A DNA stretch of 64,000 bases from Asterias amurensis (taxonomy: Eukaryota; Echinodermata; Asteroidea; Forcipulatida; Asteriidae), in NCBI RefSeq assembly GCF_032118995.1, contig NC_092662.1, positions 496,001-560,000 of the forward strand. The letters run 5' to 3'. Shown here piece after piece: positions 1 to 11,400 of the stretch; position 1 is the stretch's first letter, and each line of letters opens with the position of its first letter. A program made the translations under genes and the position numbers. The notes beneath the pieces were generated by a model. The model was not told where the DNA came from, ran no database searches, and saw only the letters and a program-made list of their open reading frames with translations.

Positions 1-177
1 CCGTAGCACTCGAAGCAGTCAATATTTGTGTACTATCAACCTCTCCCCATTACTTGTGGACAGTACTAAATTATTGGATTGGTCTTATTAGCTGTTGCAA
101 AATTGATTTAACCCCCACAATTTAGAATTTGTATCAATATATGGTCAAACGCACTGATTAATATAATAGAAACCTAC

Positions 178-3005
178 CTGTTGTAGCGTCTGTCTGCATT
201 TGTCGCAGGCTCCGTCACTGGCGTCATAAGCCAAGGTCTCAGGGCATACCCAGTGTCTCCAATTAAGGTTCCTTGGAGTCTGCAATTTGAATTAAAAAAA
301 TAAAAGGTACATGTAGCTAAGCTTGAAATATTTGCACTCTGTAGAAAACATTTTGCAATTATTGTTGGTACATGTATATACAACTACAGTTGTCAATATT
401 TCAAATGGATACTATTGCTCAAATAAAATTATTGGTATTTTTAATCACTTTGTTCTAATGTTTTGTTATACATAGAGTGCGTTCGTTTAGCTTCCCAGGG
501 TCGACCCCGGTGTGTGGCGGTTTCTTTTTCCTGGATGAATGTGTGCAGATAATTACCTACGTTCGTCCTGGAAAAAAAACAAGCCACACACCGGGTTGAC
601 CCAGGGAAGCTAAACGAATGCACCCATTAGTTGGACAAAGTTATTGTTGCACTGCAATTTCTTCAAGGAAGAATAATCAATCCTTGAATTGCGTAAAGAC
701 AAGATGTATAATACCACACTGCCATTGTTGTTGACACTCACTTTTGCTGATGAGGAACATGTATGATCGTGATGTGCAAAAATAGTATATATTTCTGCAT
801 TCCACTCCCACTTTTTGACTAAAGAAGGGTCAGTACAAAAGTAGCCTGTTTAACTTACCTTCCATCGGTGAACATCTGTCCAAGCAGACTTCCATGCAGA
901 ACTGCACTATCATGTGAGCTTCCAGGCCATCTGGCAACCACATTAACTATCTTAAACCCAGCATCACAGACAACCTGCACATTAATACTGTGGTAACCTT
1001 TACGGTTAACGTAAAGGTGCTCATCTTCTCCAAGTGGAGCGCCATACAACTTGACATGTGTGCAGTCGATGGCACCTACCACACCCGGAAAACCTGATAC
1101 TGCATGGAAGTCTCGCTTCACTCTCATCACATCTTGAATTTCCACGGGAAATGTGATGACCTCATTTGTCAATGTGGAGATGGCTCTTGAAACCTTATGA
1201 ATAATTCTGCAAACTGATGCTGCACTGACATTATGGAGGTCACCTTCAACCATATAAAATGCCCCAGTGCCATAGAAGCGCAGTGTGGTGAGCAGCTGAA
1301 GAAGTGGTGGAATGGCATTGTTACACTGAAAATACAAAAATCAAAGAATCAGTGATTGTTTGTGGTCGATCATCAGGCCCTGGCCATGCTCAGATGCTGA
1401 TGATCAGTAATGTATAAAGTCATATATACTAAATAAAGCCCAGCTCATAACTCCAGGGAATGCGAAGCGAATATAGCGACCACGTGAATTTGACATCACA
1501 TCTCTGCCCACGCTGCGAGTATTATATGTGTACATGTTGACTGGCAATGAGGTAACTAGTGTACGTCTATTCCCCCCGAGGGACTTTGAGTGACCAGAAG
1601 TTCGGCCTCGGGAAATAGGCCCCTCTTGTCACTCACAGGCCCGAGGGGGAATAGACATTCACTAGTTACTGAATTATGCCAGTCAATATGTGTTTTATAA
1701 TACAGCTCGGTCTTAAATGTGAAATAAGAACAGAAATCTGGAAAAGATAGGAAGTTTTGTAGTTGCTGTTCACAATTCAAGTCAAAAGAGGGCCCCTGTA
1801 ACGGGGCACTATTTTCAAAGACTAGTGCCCGCTCTGTAACTAGTTCCCGCAAACACACGCGTGCAATCACTAAACTATATATTAGTTCATCCCACGTGAC
1901 CGCGTTTCAGCCAACCAGAATACAGAAAAAGCAACAGGTGTGTTTTAACAACTCTTATTGCGAATATTCGTTGCGAATTTATGACGGCAATATTCACAAA
2001 GCTTAATTACACACTTCGCATTTGCATTCGCAGTAAGTATGAACCGGGCTTAACACTATGCTGCTTCTTCAGTTTTCAAGCCTTGTCAGGTGTTACTGTG
2101 TACTGTTTTAGCATGGAGGAATAATTCTAAATTATTCCTCCATGGTTTTAGTGTTAGTGTTACTGTTAGTCATTTTTACTTTTAGTTAGTGTACTGTATA
2201 ACTATAATAATATTATAATAATCGGATAGGCCTAGTGTTAATTAATAATACTGTTATTTTAATAAATAGCTTTAAAATAAACAATAATAAGGCAAGATAA
2301 CAATTAATAAAGTCCACATAGCTTTAAACCACTGTAGAATTGCCAAGTTCTCCATTCTTCCATGGTTCTCTCTGTTGTGCCGCCGCACGATCGTTTTGTG
2401 GCACAAACATTGCTCTCCCGAGTCCCCGTCTCACTCTGCCCCTCTCTCTCTGCGATTTTTAACAGAGTTGCCTCATCATCCTTGTTTCTACGACAACATG
2501 GCCGACAAGTGAAGTGGCTCAACTGTAGCCCCAGTTTTGATTAAGATAAATTAACATGTCATTTCATTATCAAACGGTGTGTTTCAACATGGTTTCAACA
2601 ACCATATCGAACGTTTTGACATTCAACGACAAGGTCAGAGTGACAGAGGTCATCCAATGTTTACACTTTGCAACACACACATGACTCATGGTGGCGCTAA
2701 ACAAAATAATCGCTTGGTAATGTGGGCGGTGTTTACAAAAATGTTAAATTTGGAGACGACGTATTATGATTGCTAATAAGTAAATAGGCCTATCGTCAAG
2801 ATGTTCGAGGAATTACCTGTGTTCTGTGCTGTATCTGTCGACCAACCCTTTCCAACAGTTGGGTGATCCCAATTCGTGTAAAGCGATATCTTCGCGTGAC
2901 TTCGTCGTCAGTCAGTGAATTTAGCGGGTTTCGCCTGGGCCGAAACAATCTCTCTCTCCGTAAAGCTCGCCTTGCTTCGTGGTCCGCCAATAGCAAAAGC
3001 GCCAT
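178..3005 (-). CDS. HARBI1-like PIF/Harbinger transposase (nuclease), 5' and central exons; 3' end outside window
   Basis: Three exons can be joined in phase on the minus strand: 2817-3005 (ATG at 3005), 859-1325 and 178-279, each bounded by GT and AG; a donor at 176-177 shows the gene continues left of the window. About 252 residues are visible. Exon 2 carries the DDE-nuclease signature of the HARBI1/PIF family: GAIDCTHVKL (first catalytic Asp), the YVNRKGYHSINVQVVCD block and WPGSSHDSAVL (second Asp). Exon 3 carries LIGDTGYALRPWLMTPV, which is conserved in HARBI1 proteins. The catalytic Glu region would lie in the missing exon. Harbinger nucleases cut and paste the element together with a Myb/SANT-like partner encoded by a second gene, which I do not see here. 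Because a Harbinger-type terminus lies just upstream at 3065-3277, this is more likely the transposase of a mobile copy than the domesticated host HARBI1 gene. No stop is seen in the joined exons. Confidence 0.85.
475..625. mobile_element. 151-bp MITE with long inverted repeats, family I (GGGTGCGTTCG ends)
   Basis: The two halves form an imperfect inverted repeat. The left end reads GAGTGCGTTCGTTTAGCTTC and the right end, reverse-complemented, GGGTGCATTCGTTTAGCTTC. It has no coding capacity. It sits in the second intron of the HARBI1-like gene. The same terminal sequence bounds a longer element at 31779-32127. The target duplication is not clear. Confidence 0.7.
1519..1703. repeat. Foldback (palindromic) repeat, about 185 bp
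   Basis: A near-complete palindrome inside the first intron of the HARBI1-like gene. The outer arms are GTATTATA...TTGACTGGCA against its reverse complement at 1676-1703; inner arms are TAACTAGTG and CTATTCCCCC. The outer arm resembles that of the foldback at 32891-33071 (ATATTGACTG), so the two are probably related. There is no open reading frame of note. Confidence 0.65.
2114..2147. repeat. Perfect short hairpin in Harbinger intron
   Basis: The arms CATGGAGGAATAAT and ATTATTCCTCCATG are perfect reverse complements separated by a 5-base loop. The hairpin lies in the intron between the first two exons of the HARBI1-like gene, in the 1326-2816 stretch, which otherwise shows only AT-rich sequence and the foldback. 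Confidence 0.6.
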
Positions 3006-3280
3006 TATTAATAAAAGCGGAAGGCAAGTGTGTTGAATATGTACTTATGTACGCATAATTTTTTTTATGACACAAATTCAATAGTTAGGACGACCCGTAC
3101 ACCAGTCCTAAGTTAGGACTGGTTCAGTGCCGTTGCCATGGAAGTTAGGAGGCATTAAACCCGTCCTAAGTTTTGTGAAATCGATTTTATTAAAACTTAG
3201 GACTAGTCCTAAGTTAGGACGAGTAACTCGTCCTAACTCGAGTTAGGACTAGTCCTAACTTTTTGTGAAATCCACCCCTG

Positions 3281-3620
3281 TACTATTATTATTAAGTTAC
3301 AGACCTGAATGCTACAATCCACGGACGACGCGAATACAGATTGCAAACACTTTTACTTACTGTGATGCATGTAGTGTCGTGCAATCCGAAATGGTTACAG
3401 ACTATTAGTTTATCATCCTCGTACACGCAACGGACGTCTGGGTACTGCACGCCGTGTGCTAGTCTGTCGGACTAGCGCACGGCGCCGTGTGCTAGTCTTC
3501 GGACTAGCGCATGGCAAACCGACGCACTATCACACGGCCGTCGTCTAGCAAAACTAAGACATGTCATGTGACGCGCTCTAAACCAATGAGCAGGCAGAAT
3601 ACTTGCAAGGGGTGTTATAA
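3281..3620. repeat. Interspersed TIR element, right portion (second copy at 33065-33401)
   Basis: This stretch aligns almost base for base with 33095-33401. It differs mainly by an extra hairpin unit (3451-3483 and 3484-3515, against one unit at 33265-33296). It ends in GGGGTGTTATAA, the inverted terminal repeat of the full copy. Its left part was separated by the Harbinger insertion and lies outside the window. No coding sequence is recognised. Confidence 0.8.
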
Positions 3621-3777
3621 AGGTCTCTATTACGCATTGGTTTGTACACAGCGCGCTGCAGGCAAAAATGAAATTTTCAATTTCACAAGTGACCCATCTG
3701 TTTAGGAATTAATTAGGTGTTCGGGCCAACAGCCCGGAACACCTCTATTTTTGTTCGTTTTTTTATTTTTTTATTGA

Positions 3778-3779
<2 letters not shown>

Positions 3780-3809
<30 letters not shown>

Positions 3810-3856
3810 CTTCTTCTTCTTCTTCTTCTTCTTCTTCTTCTTCTTCTTCTTCTTCT
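3780..3856. repeat. (CTT)n microsatellite
   Basis: About 25 uninterrupted CTT units. It lies just inside the left terminus of the 3715-6104 element. A degenerate CTT-rich stretch precedes the third internal unit near 5352, and both are followed by a CGTCCCTTGTCC-like sequence, so the tract belongs to the repeat family. Confidence 0.95.
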
Positions 3857-3891
3857 GTACGTCCCTTGTCCCCCTACAAAAACATCTTTCC

Positions 3892-5560
3892 AAACATCGT
3901 ATGAACTTGAAACTTCACACATAGTTAGATATTTATTAGGAGAAAAAACCGTGTGAGTAACGTCATGATGACGTCATCAATTCTTGAGTTATGAATATTC
4001 AAAGTTTATTAATTCAAAAAATCATAACTTTTGATCAACATGAGGGATTTTTACAATCGAAACATCATCGGAATCGTCATTGAAAACTCCGTAAACGCCT
4101 CACAGACATGACCCCATTTTGATGTTGTCTTCCGGCTCAAAAGAGAGGTTGAAAATTTCAAAATTCACGTCTAAAGAACAACGTAAATCCCCATTGGTAT
4201 GTGCATAAACATTGCACGTGTATTAGCGGTGCAGCAGAGCACGCTCCAGTGATCGTCCATTCTGCTTATTAGCGGCGATTGTCCGCTAAAAAAATCACAC
4301 TTCCCAAGCACATATAAAGTTGAAACTTCACACATAGTTAGATATGTATAAGGAGAAGAAACCGTTTGAGTTATGTCACGATGACGTCATCAATTCTTGA
4401 GTTATGAATTTTCAAAGTTTATTATTTCAAAAAATCATAACTTTTGATCTACATGATGGGTTGTTACAATCGACACATCATCGGAAAGTTCGTTAAAAAC
4501 TCCGTAAATGCCTCGCAGACGTGATCCCATTTTGAGCTCGTCTTCTGGTTCAAAATCGAGTTTGAAAGTTCACAATTTCTTGTATAAAGAACTACGAAAT
4601 TTCCCCATTGGTTGTGCGTAACACTTGTGGCGTACACGTGTAGTGTATTAGGCATAATTTATTTGGTGGCATGCTGCCAAGTTTGTTGTACTCTGTGCCA
4701 TAGCGTGATATGCATAGAGCTATATAGCTATGCAGAACGCTGCGAAAACGATTTCATTTCAATCTTCAGCGTCAAATTGTTCAAATGTTACCCTTCTGAT
4801 GGCTTAGTGGTCAATGTGGAATCGAAGACGAAGTTTCGCTGAGATGGCCACCTACTTCAGTGATTCATGGGACTTTTAATTATGTGAGAAAACAACAGTA
4901 CAAAATGACGAACATTGGTTATGTTTTGGTTAAACACCGAGAAGAATAGAGACGTTACATCGATCGACCACTCCCCCCGGGCGAAGGGCGTTTTGGGCCC
5001 ACGGAATTCACGTCAGTATTACGATATCTATTACTTCTTGAACTTAGCATAATCATCAATTGTTTTGATTATTTGTTAAAACAACTATCCAAGTTATTTT
5101 GAGTTAAATATTTTAAAGAAAAAAAATCTCTGAAATAACATAAGCCCTTTCAAACTTTCTCTAGTAGGAAAGGACGTTACGTAAACTAATCTATTTCTAC
5201 CTCCATGCACAGACATGGATGTTACAATACAAAACATTCAAAGAAAACAGAATGGTTAAAGCATAAGGCCCAAGCAATTAGGAGTGGTCTTGCTAAAATA
5301 AACTGCCGGATTAAACAAAACTTTAGTACAAACAAATCAATAAAACAATCCAGATTTTCATCTTCTTCTTCTCTTCGTCCCTTGTCCTCGAACAAAAGCA
5401 CACTTCCCAAACTCGCATGAACTTGAAACTTCGCACATAGTTAGATATGCATTAGGAGTGGAATAATGTGTTAGTTAGGTCATGATGACGTCATCCATTC
5501 TTGAGTAATAAAAAATCAAATTATTATTTCAAAAAATCATTATTTTTGATCCACGTTTTT
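3892..5560. repeat. Diverged tandem units (about 413-bp period between the first two)
   Basis: Three copies share GAAACTTC(A/G)CACATAGTTAG, the CATGATGACGTCATC block and TTATTTCAAAAAATCAT: copy A about 3892-4240, copy B about 4305-4640, and copy C about 5365-5560 (truncated). The first two lie in tandem, with 413 bp between equivalent bases. Each copy carries a TGACGTCA palindrome, a CRE-like octamer. No coding potential is seen. Confidence 0.75.
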
Positions 5561-6584
5561 TTTTTTTACTTTTTTTTTTATAAATATTATCAATAGAGCG
5601 CGAAAAAGCTTCATGAAGAATAGTCTTCGTTCAAGGCGGTTAAAACATACATGCCCCTTACAGTCTTTTCTTCAGTCGTCAGTCAATATTTCCTAAGTTC
5701 ATATTTCCTAAACTACATAAGCTATTTTGACAATCTGTACATCATATGAAAGGGCTTTACGTACTTGACAGAAATGGATATGTTGGTGAACTTTCGTTGA
5801 CCTTTTGACCTGTCTAAACGGGAAGTGACTGTGAAATGATTTGAAAGGGCGTGGTTTATTGGCTTTTAGGTCGAAATAAACATCCTTTGATGCTTTACCA
5901 TCACACCATACAAGTCTGGCAAAGGTCTGGTTTAAAACAAATATTACCGATGACGTCACCAAACATACACTTTTACTAGATGACGTAATCATGTGGTTTT
6001 GACAGTTTTTGTAATTTGAATCATTTATTACAAATCTTGAGAACAAAGCAAGGTGTAATATTTGTTTTTTAATCCAGGCTTTTACTCCCGGAAACCGAAC
6101 ACCTTGAGTTTGTTCACAAACTCTCAATCTCTAGTTACTTATTAAAATAGTTTTAGGGATTAAAACACATTGATAGTTCTGTATGAATAAAGTATTCAGC
6201 TTTGTTTTCGTCATAAAATAATACAATAAAGTTGGTAAGCAGACTCCGAAACAGCAGTTTCAAAAGTAGTGCAACTTCAATCGTGATTTTCTCTGAACAC
6301 GTTTTTTAAAACAGTGAACGAGTTAGGTCAGTTCGTGGTACGAACGACGATATACAAAAATTTATTTTGTTATTAAAATATAAACATGGCTTCCCCTCAT
6401 GAAGTGAAGCAGAATGTCAAATATATTTGCCGTCATTTCGGCAAAATGAAATATCTATTTTCATTGCGGAAGTTGGCCAGACTAAATTTGGCTCTCCTTA
6501 CCAGATTTTGTAACATTGGTCAAAAACGGGAGAAAGACATGACCAACGGTAATAACAATGCATGGTAATTAACACCAAACTTAC

Positions 6585-6920
6585 CCGCAAATCTTCACCC
6601 TCCTCCGGTCCGCAATACACGTCTCCATCTCCCATCTCACCAACATACAATCTTCCTATAGCAGCACTGTTTAATTGACATTCCTGCATCTTAATGCGGT
6701 AATTTATCGACTCGCACTTAATATTAGAAAAGCATCTACTCATACACCGAATTTTTGACGTTACGTTATACCACACCGCCAAGGTGTGGCCCGTCAGACG
6801 GGTATCCGACACACACCTAGATTTGAAAACACGGCAAGACCCCCGGCTATGTACCCCGAGTACGCCGATGAAAGTGAGCAGTACTACCCACCAGTAGCAG
6901 GCGGGGAGACCGCTTCTCAT
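6585..6920 (-). CDS. Secreted PAN/apple-domain-like protein, first coding exon only
   Basis: An ATG at 6920 opens a 112-codon exon ending at a strong donor (G|GTAAGT at 6584-6583). Residues 1-25 form a signal peptide (hydrophobic core WWVVLLTFIGVLGV). The following segment has the cysteine spacing and motifs of a PAN/apple module: CRVFKSRCVSD, TRLTGH, IRCMSRCFSNIKCESINYR, MQECQLN. PAN domains bind proteins or glycans in extracellular proteins. No further exon is recognised downstream (leftwards) in this window. The rest may lie beyond the left edge, past the inserted elements, or the gene may be broken. The family assignment is from the cysteine pattern and the C-x6-C-x-S-I-N-Y core. Confidence 0.6.
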
Positions 6921-7434
6921 GGCGATAGCGGAAAATCACACAGACCTACTCGACATAAATGAAGAGTCAAATAAAGACTTTCTTGGTGTAACTCCAAAAA
7001 TAGGCTATCTGATGTGACACCACGCGAGGGAATACAATTTGAGCTTGCAAGTCAAAACTTCACTGGTATGCTACGACTCCTCTCGCGCTATTGGTTTCGG
7101 TGACGATTGTGGGCGCAGCCATAAGTCCAAGAAGTAGGGTTACTATAGCTACAGAATTAACACACTTGTGGCTTTCCAACATACGTATCAAAGCGTAATA
7201 CAGGTAAATTGTATTTTGTAAGGCAGGATAACATTTATTATTATTATTATGGGGAACGCGGTTATCAGCATTGCGCTTGTGTCCTTGAATTTAATAGCCA
7301 TTCATCCACCATTTATTATATCAAACAAGATTTATAAATGACTGGTCCAATAAAGCAGATGCTTAACACTATGTAAACAACAACCCAAAAGGACAAAAAT
7401 ACGGAAATGTCATTTAAAAAGTATCAAAAATCTT
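6921..7434. other. Intergenic, upstream of PAN exon; nothing specific
   Basis: This is the presumed 5' region of the PAN-domain exon and the far end of the TYSND1 3' untranslated region. Apart from a short ATT run near 7240 no repeat or motif stands out. Confidence 0.4.
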
Positions 7435-7440
7435 TTTATT
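7435..7440 (-). terminator. Likely TYSND1 polyadenylation signal
   Basis: AATAAA on the minus strand, about 1.06 kb after the TYSND1 stop codon. The intervening sequence has no other gene-like signal, so it is the best candidate for the mRNA 3' end. This is inferred, not certain. Confidence 0.4.
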
Positions 7441-8497
7441 AAACTGTTAATTCACTGATTAAAAACCTTTAAATCCAATACATTACATTCAAATAAACAA
7501 TAAGTTATTTGCATATACATAACATCTGTCATTTTTTACAGATATTTACAGATGAAAATATAATGTTTTATTAATCTCTGTGATCATTGATAAAAATAAG
7601 ACTCGTTATACAAAACATTCATGTTTAAAATGACAAGTGCTTAAGTCCAAACATTGTTGAATTAGAAAACAACTTTTAATAATAGAATTCACTCAAAAGA
7701 ATTTGACTATTTTATCCTTGTTTACTTATTTTTATTAGGTCATAAGTGTTAAGATTTCCTCCCTATTATTCGGTTGAGCTATAATCAGATAAACATGTTT
7801 TGTTCCCAGCTTTGGCAGCGCCCTTCATGATTCCCAGAAGAAGAACAAATCATAACAAAAACAAGTAACAGCAACACTGAAGCACCATGCCTCAGAAAAT
7901 CAGTGTAAAACCAGTTCAGACTGGATGATGGTTGTTTGTCTCCATGGCTATGCATTTTCAAATTGTCTTGTGTGGATCAAGTCATGGACCGAGTCCGCAG
8001 TGTGACATCACAGTGCTGATTTCTAAGACCTGTTTCTGGAGACCTGTTTTCACTCTGCGTTTTGAGCCCAACGTGGCTTTTCAAGATGTGGGTTTGTTTC
8101 CGTTATGAAACATGAGTTTTACTTGATTTTATATAACAAAGGAACAATAATGTTAATTTCATTTTAGTGCTTGGAAAACAGTATCATGAATATTGTATCG
8201 AGTACGAGGGCTAACCTAAATGTGCACAAGGTGATGCCTTTAATAAACCTCAGATTATTTAATCCCAATTTGTCTGATTATCTCACAGGCAAAACAATCA
8301 GAATCAGACTTGAGAAGGACAATATCATGCCTGTAATTTCTTTGGTATTGGCCTTTAACAATGCAAATACTGGATAAGAGACCCCACAATCAAAGGCGAT
8401 TGAAGTCCAGGAAACGGACCAACGAAGCAAAAATATATATTTTGTAGGTAAAAAAACCCCAAATAATTAAAACTTTCAACTGATTTGCCTCAAGATC

Positions 8498-11400
8498 TCA
8501 CAACTTACTCTGCAAAATGTTCTCCATGATTCTCCTCTCGTCCAAGCTCCACACAGACGTTAAAAATTCATCGTCAGAATCGAGTTTTCCCAAAACCTTC
8601 AGATCTGAATAAATATTAATAAGAAAAATTAAAAATTAAGGACGAGAAGGGTGCGAGTGTTAATTATTAAAGTAACATCTACTTAGGGTTTAAAAGGCAC
8701 TTAAAGGTATTATATTGAGAATTGGTCAGGATAAAAACCACCAGTGTTCAAATTTAGTCTGAAAAATACTTATTATTTGGTTCATTCAAGAACATTTTTT
8801 CTGAAAAATATTTAAGTCTGAAATAAAGTCATATTAGAAACACCAGTAACTGAAAACCTAAAAACAAAATACACTGAATTCGGCTACTATAACCAATGAT
8901 TTGACATGCTGAAAATTGTGCATGGTTTTTCACTATATTTACCTAACTCACACAACAAGTTAAGCCCAAAATTTAATGGGTTTGTTATTTTATGTAAATG
9001 GTTGATCACAAACAGCATGAACACTATCTGTGATTACTTTGTCAGCTCTGCCAATGCTACCGAATCCTACTAATTGGTGCCAATTTAAAAGTTTTACACA
9101 GACCTAGAGGATTTTTCTATTATTTTGCCATATGCAAAATAACAATGACCTTTACTCCTCAATCCTCTAAGATTAAATTCCAGACCTGAATTTTGAAAGA
9201 AAAAGGGGATTGGGATTTACCTTCTGTGTGGAGAAACTCGGTGAGAATTGGACCGAAGATAGACCATGGAATGCTGAAATTAATGTGTGGAAAAGAAGCA
9301 CCAGAATCCACGTCCCTAAAAAGTAAATGCGAGAAAATTGAAAAAGCTGAAAATAGTTTCCTTTTCTAAGTGCAAAAATAAAACACATTTTTCAGAGAAA
9401 AAGTTTCTCAGGACAACAATTGGCCTTGATCTTACAGCATGTGGACAACATTAGTCATTGTCAAAGACCAGCATTCACACTTTTTGTCACCAAACAATTT
9501 CACTAAGTGACAAAACTGTGAATACTTATTCAGCTCAATCGGTCTTCAGAGTCACTAAAATAAAATAGTGAAAAACCCCATCACTGTTTTTAAAAATTGT
9601 TGTACTTATAACATTTTGTACTTATCTACTATCAGGGATGTTGGTCATGTTACTTAAGATTGTTGACCCCAAGGTTATCTCACGTATTGCATGCTGGGTC
9701 AATGTAAAATGGCGACGATTCATGGTAATTTATAAAGTATCAGTGATCCAGAAATCAGAAGAATCTGATGTCATCCTTCGATGTAGCTCACCCTAGATAT
9801 GGTATTTATAGACATAAACTAACATGGTGTCAGAAGTGGGAGTGATTACAAGGGAAATAATAAAGTGACAAACCTTGCATTACTGGTTACTATGCCAAGA
9901 AGCTGGCCTGTCCTGCCACAGAAAAGTGGTCCTCCGCTTGTTCCAGAGTGGACTGCACAAGTTGACTGTAATCAAAGCCATACAATCAGTAAGATAAAGA
10001 GTTAAGATTTCTTAACAATAGTATTTAGTTTTCAGGTAAGGTTTGCGGTAGCACAATGAGTGAATCTCTTTTGAGTAGTGTTGGTTCTGCAAAGAACCCA
10101 TAGTTTTGATCAATGTTTCGATCAGTATGCTCTGATTGTCTTCAGGAAGAAGGAATATTTGGTCTTTCAATCCAGCATTCATATTCTAGTGATTAGATCA
10201 TTGCGCTTTACAACAGTATTATCTCTGGTCAATGGGCACACTTTTACCTCTTCAAGTTGGACAGTTTTCCAACGCCCTAAATTTCTTGCAGATTTGAATA
10301 TCCAACCAGATATTACAGTAGGTAGCATGCAAAGGCATGTTCTAGATAACAATAATAATAATAATAATAATAGTAAAAATTTATATAGCACCATATCCAT
10401 CGAAAACAATGCTCCATGGCGCTAATACAGAGAAACATTAAAAATGAATACAGAAAAACATTAAAAATTTAGATAATCAGCAAAAACAACAAGATACAAT
10501 GCCAGCTGTCAATTTCACCTAACTCTTTCTAACTTAGGAATAATCTTAGAACTTAAGACGAGTTAAGTTCCGTATCCATAGACGTTAGGACGCATTGAAC
10601 CCATCCTAAGTTAGGACGAGTTACTCGTCCTAATTCTTAGCGTTTCGTGAAATCGGCTGCTGTTCTGGTCCTCGCCATTAACTGACTTAAGACCCCAACC
10701 CCTCCAAAACCACACCCCACCTTTCCAAACCTTGGCTCAGGCTTTGTCTCTTGCTCCAGGCTTTGTTTCATGTTGGAAACACTGTTCCAAAATGTACACT
10801 GTTCCAAAATGGACGACAGAGCCCAAGCCGAAGCCAGATCCCAAGCCGAGGTTTTATGGAAAAAGCCAAGAACTTACTTGTAGCATGATTGGAGATTCCC
10901 TCACACTGATGACCTTTGACATGACCCCTGCACTAACAGAAGGCAAGAGGTCACGTTCAGGTGCTAGCAGGGCGTGACCAACAACAAAAACTGGTTGACC
11001 TGTGAACAAACCAAGACAAGATACAGAAACAGTTCTTTATACAATTATAGAGTGGCCATTTTGCTCAGTATCTCTCCCCTTAAAGACAATGTATACTTCT
11101 GGTAATTACTCCACAAGTAATGGATCATTGAAACAGAGCTGCTGGGATTATAAAACAATGTAAGAAACAACCCCTTTAAAGTAATGTAGTTTTTGAGAAA
11201 GGGGTAAGTTTTCACACAAACTTTTAAATCGGGGGGGGGGGGAACCTTTCTCAGGCATCTGAAAGCATATATTTCTATGCAACAAGGGTTTTTCTTGCAA
11301 CTTCAATGACCACTTGAGCAAAAATATTATCTTATTAACATGTTTAGGGACATCAAGTGAGAACACTGGTCCTTGGCAACTGCCAAAAGTATAACCTTCT

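Larger units (their letters stand above)
1..3277 (-). mobile_element. PIF/Harbinger DNA transposon, right-hand part
   Basis: The element contains the HARBI1-like gene and ends at 3277. The terminal 200 bp (3065-3277) are rich in short inverted motifs of the type TTAGGACTAGTCCTAA and finish in GTGAAATCCACCC, a typical Harbinger end. It is followed by CTG (3278-3280), the presumed 3-bp target duplication. The same flanking sequence is present without the insertion at 33081-33110 (AAATACTG directly followed by TACTATTATT), which fixes the boundary. The left end is outside the window. Smaller elements are nested in its introns (475-625, 1519-1703). Confidence 0.8.
3715..6104. mobile_element. Putative non-autonomous TIR element with internal repeats, about 2.4 kb
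   Basis: The left end AGGTGTTCGG (3715) is matched by an inverted CCGAACACCT ending at 6104. A subterminal hairpin (3715-3743) follows the left end. Inside are a (CTT)n microsatellite (3780-3856) and three diverged copies of one non-coding unit beginning near 3892, 4305 and 5365. No transposase frame is visible. The superfamily cannot be named, no target duplication is obvious, and treating the two ends as one element is inference. Confidence 0.5.

Noticed and set aside
3125-3145. X-box-like GTTGCCATGG
   Set aside because: It lies in the Harbinger terminal region and lacks the right half-site; better explained as element sequence.
3717-3956. Open frames with long poly-Leu (plus) or poly-Arg (minus)
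   Set aside because: They are translations of the (CTT)n microsatellite and have no other protein features.
5708-6127. 139-codon minus-strand frame
   Set aside because: It lies in the right part of the TIR-bounded repeat block, has no family resemblance and no splice context; judged chance.
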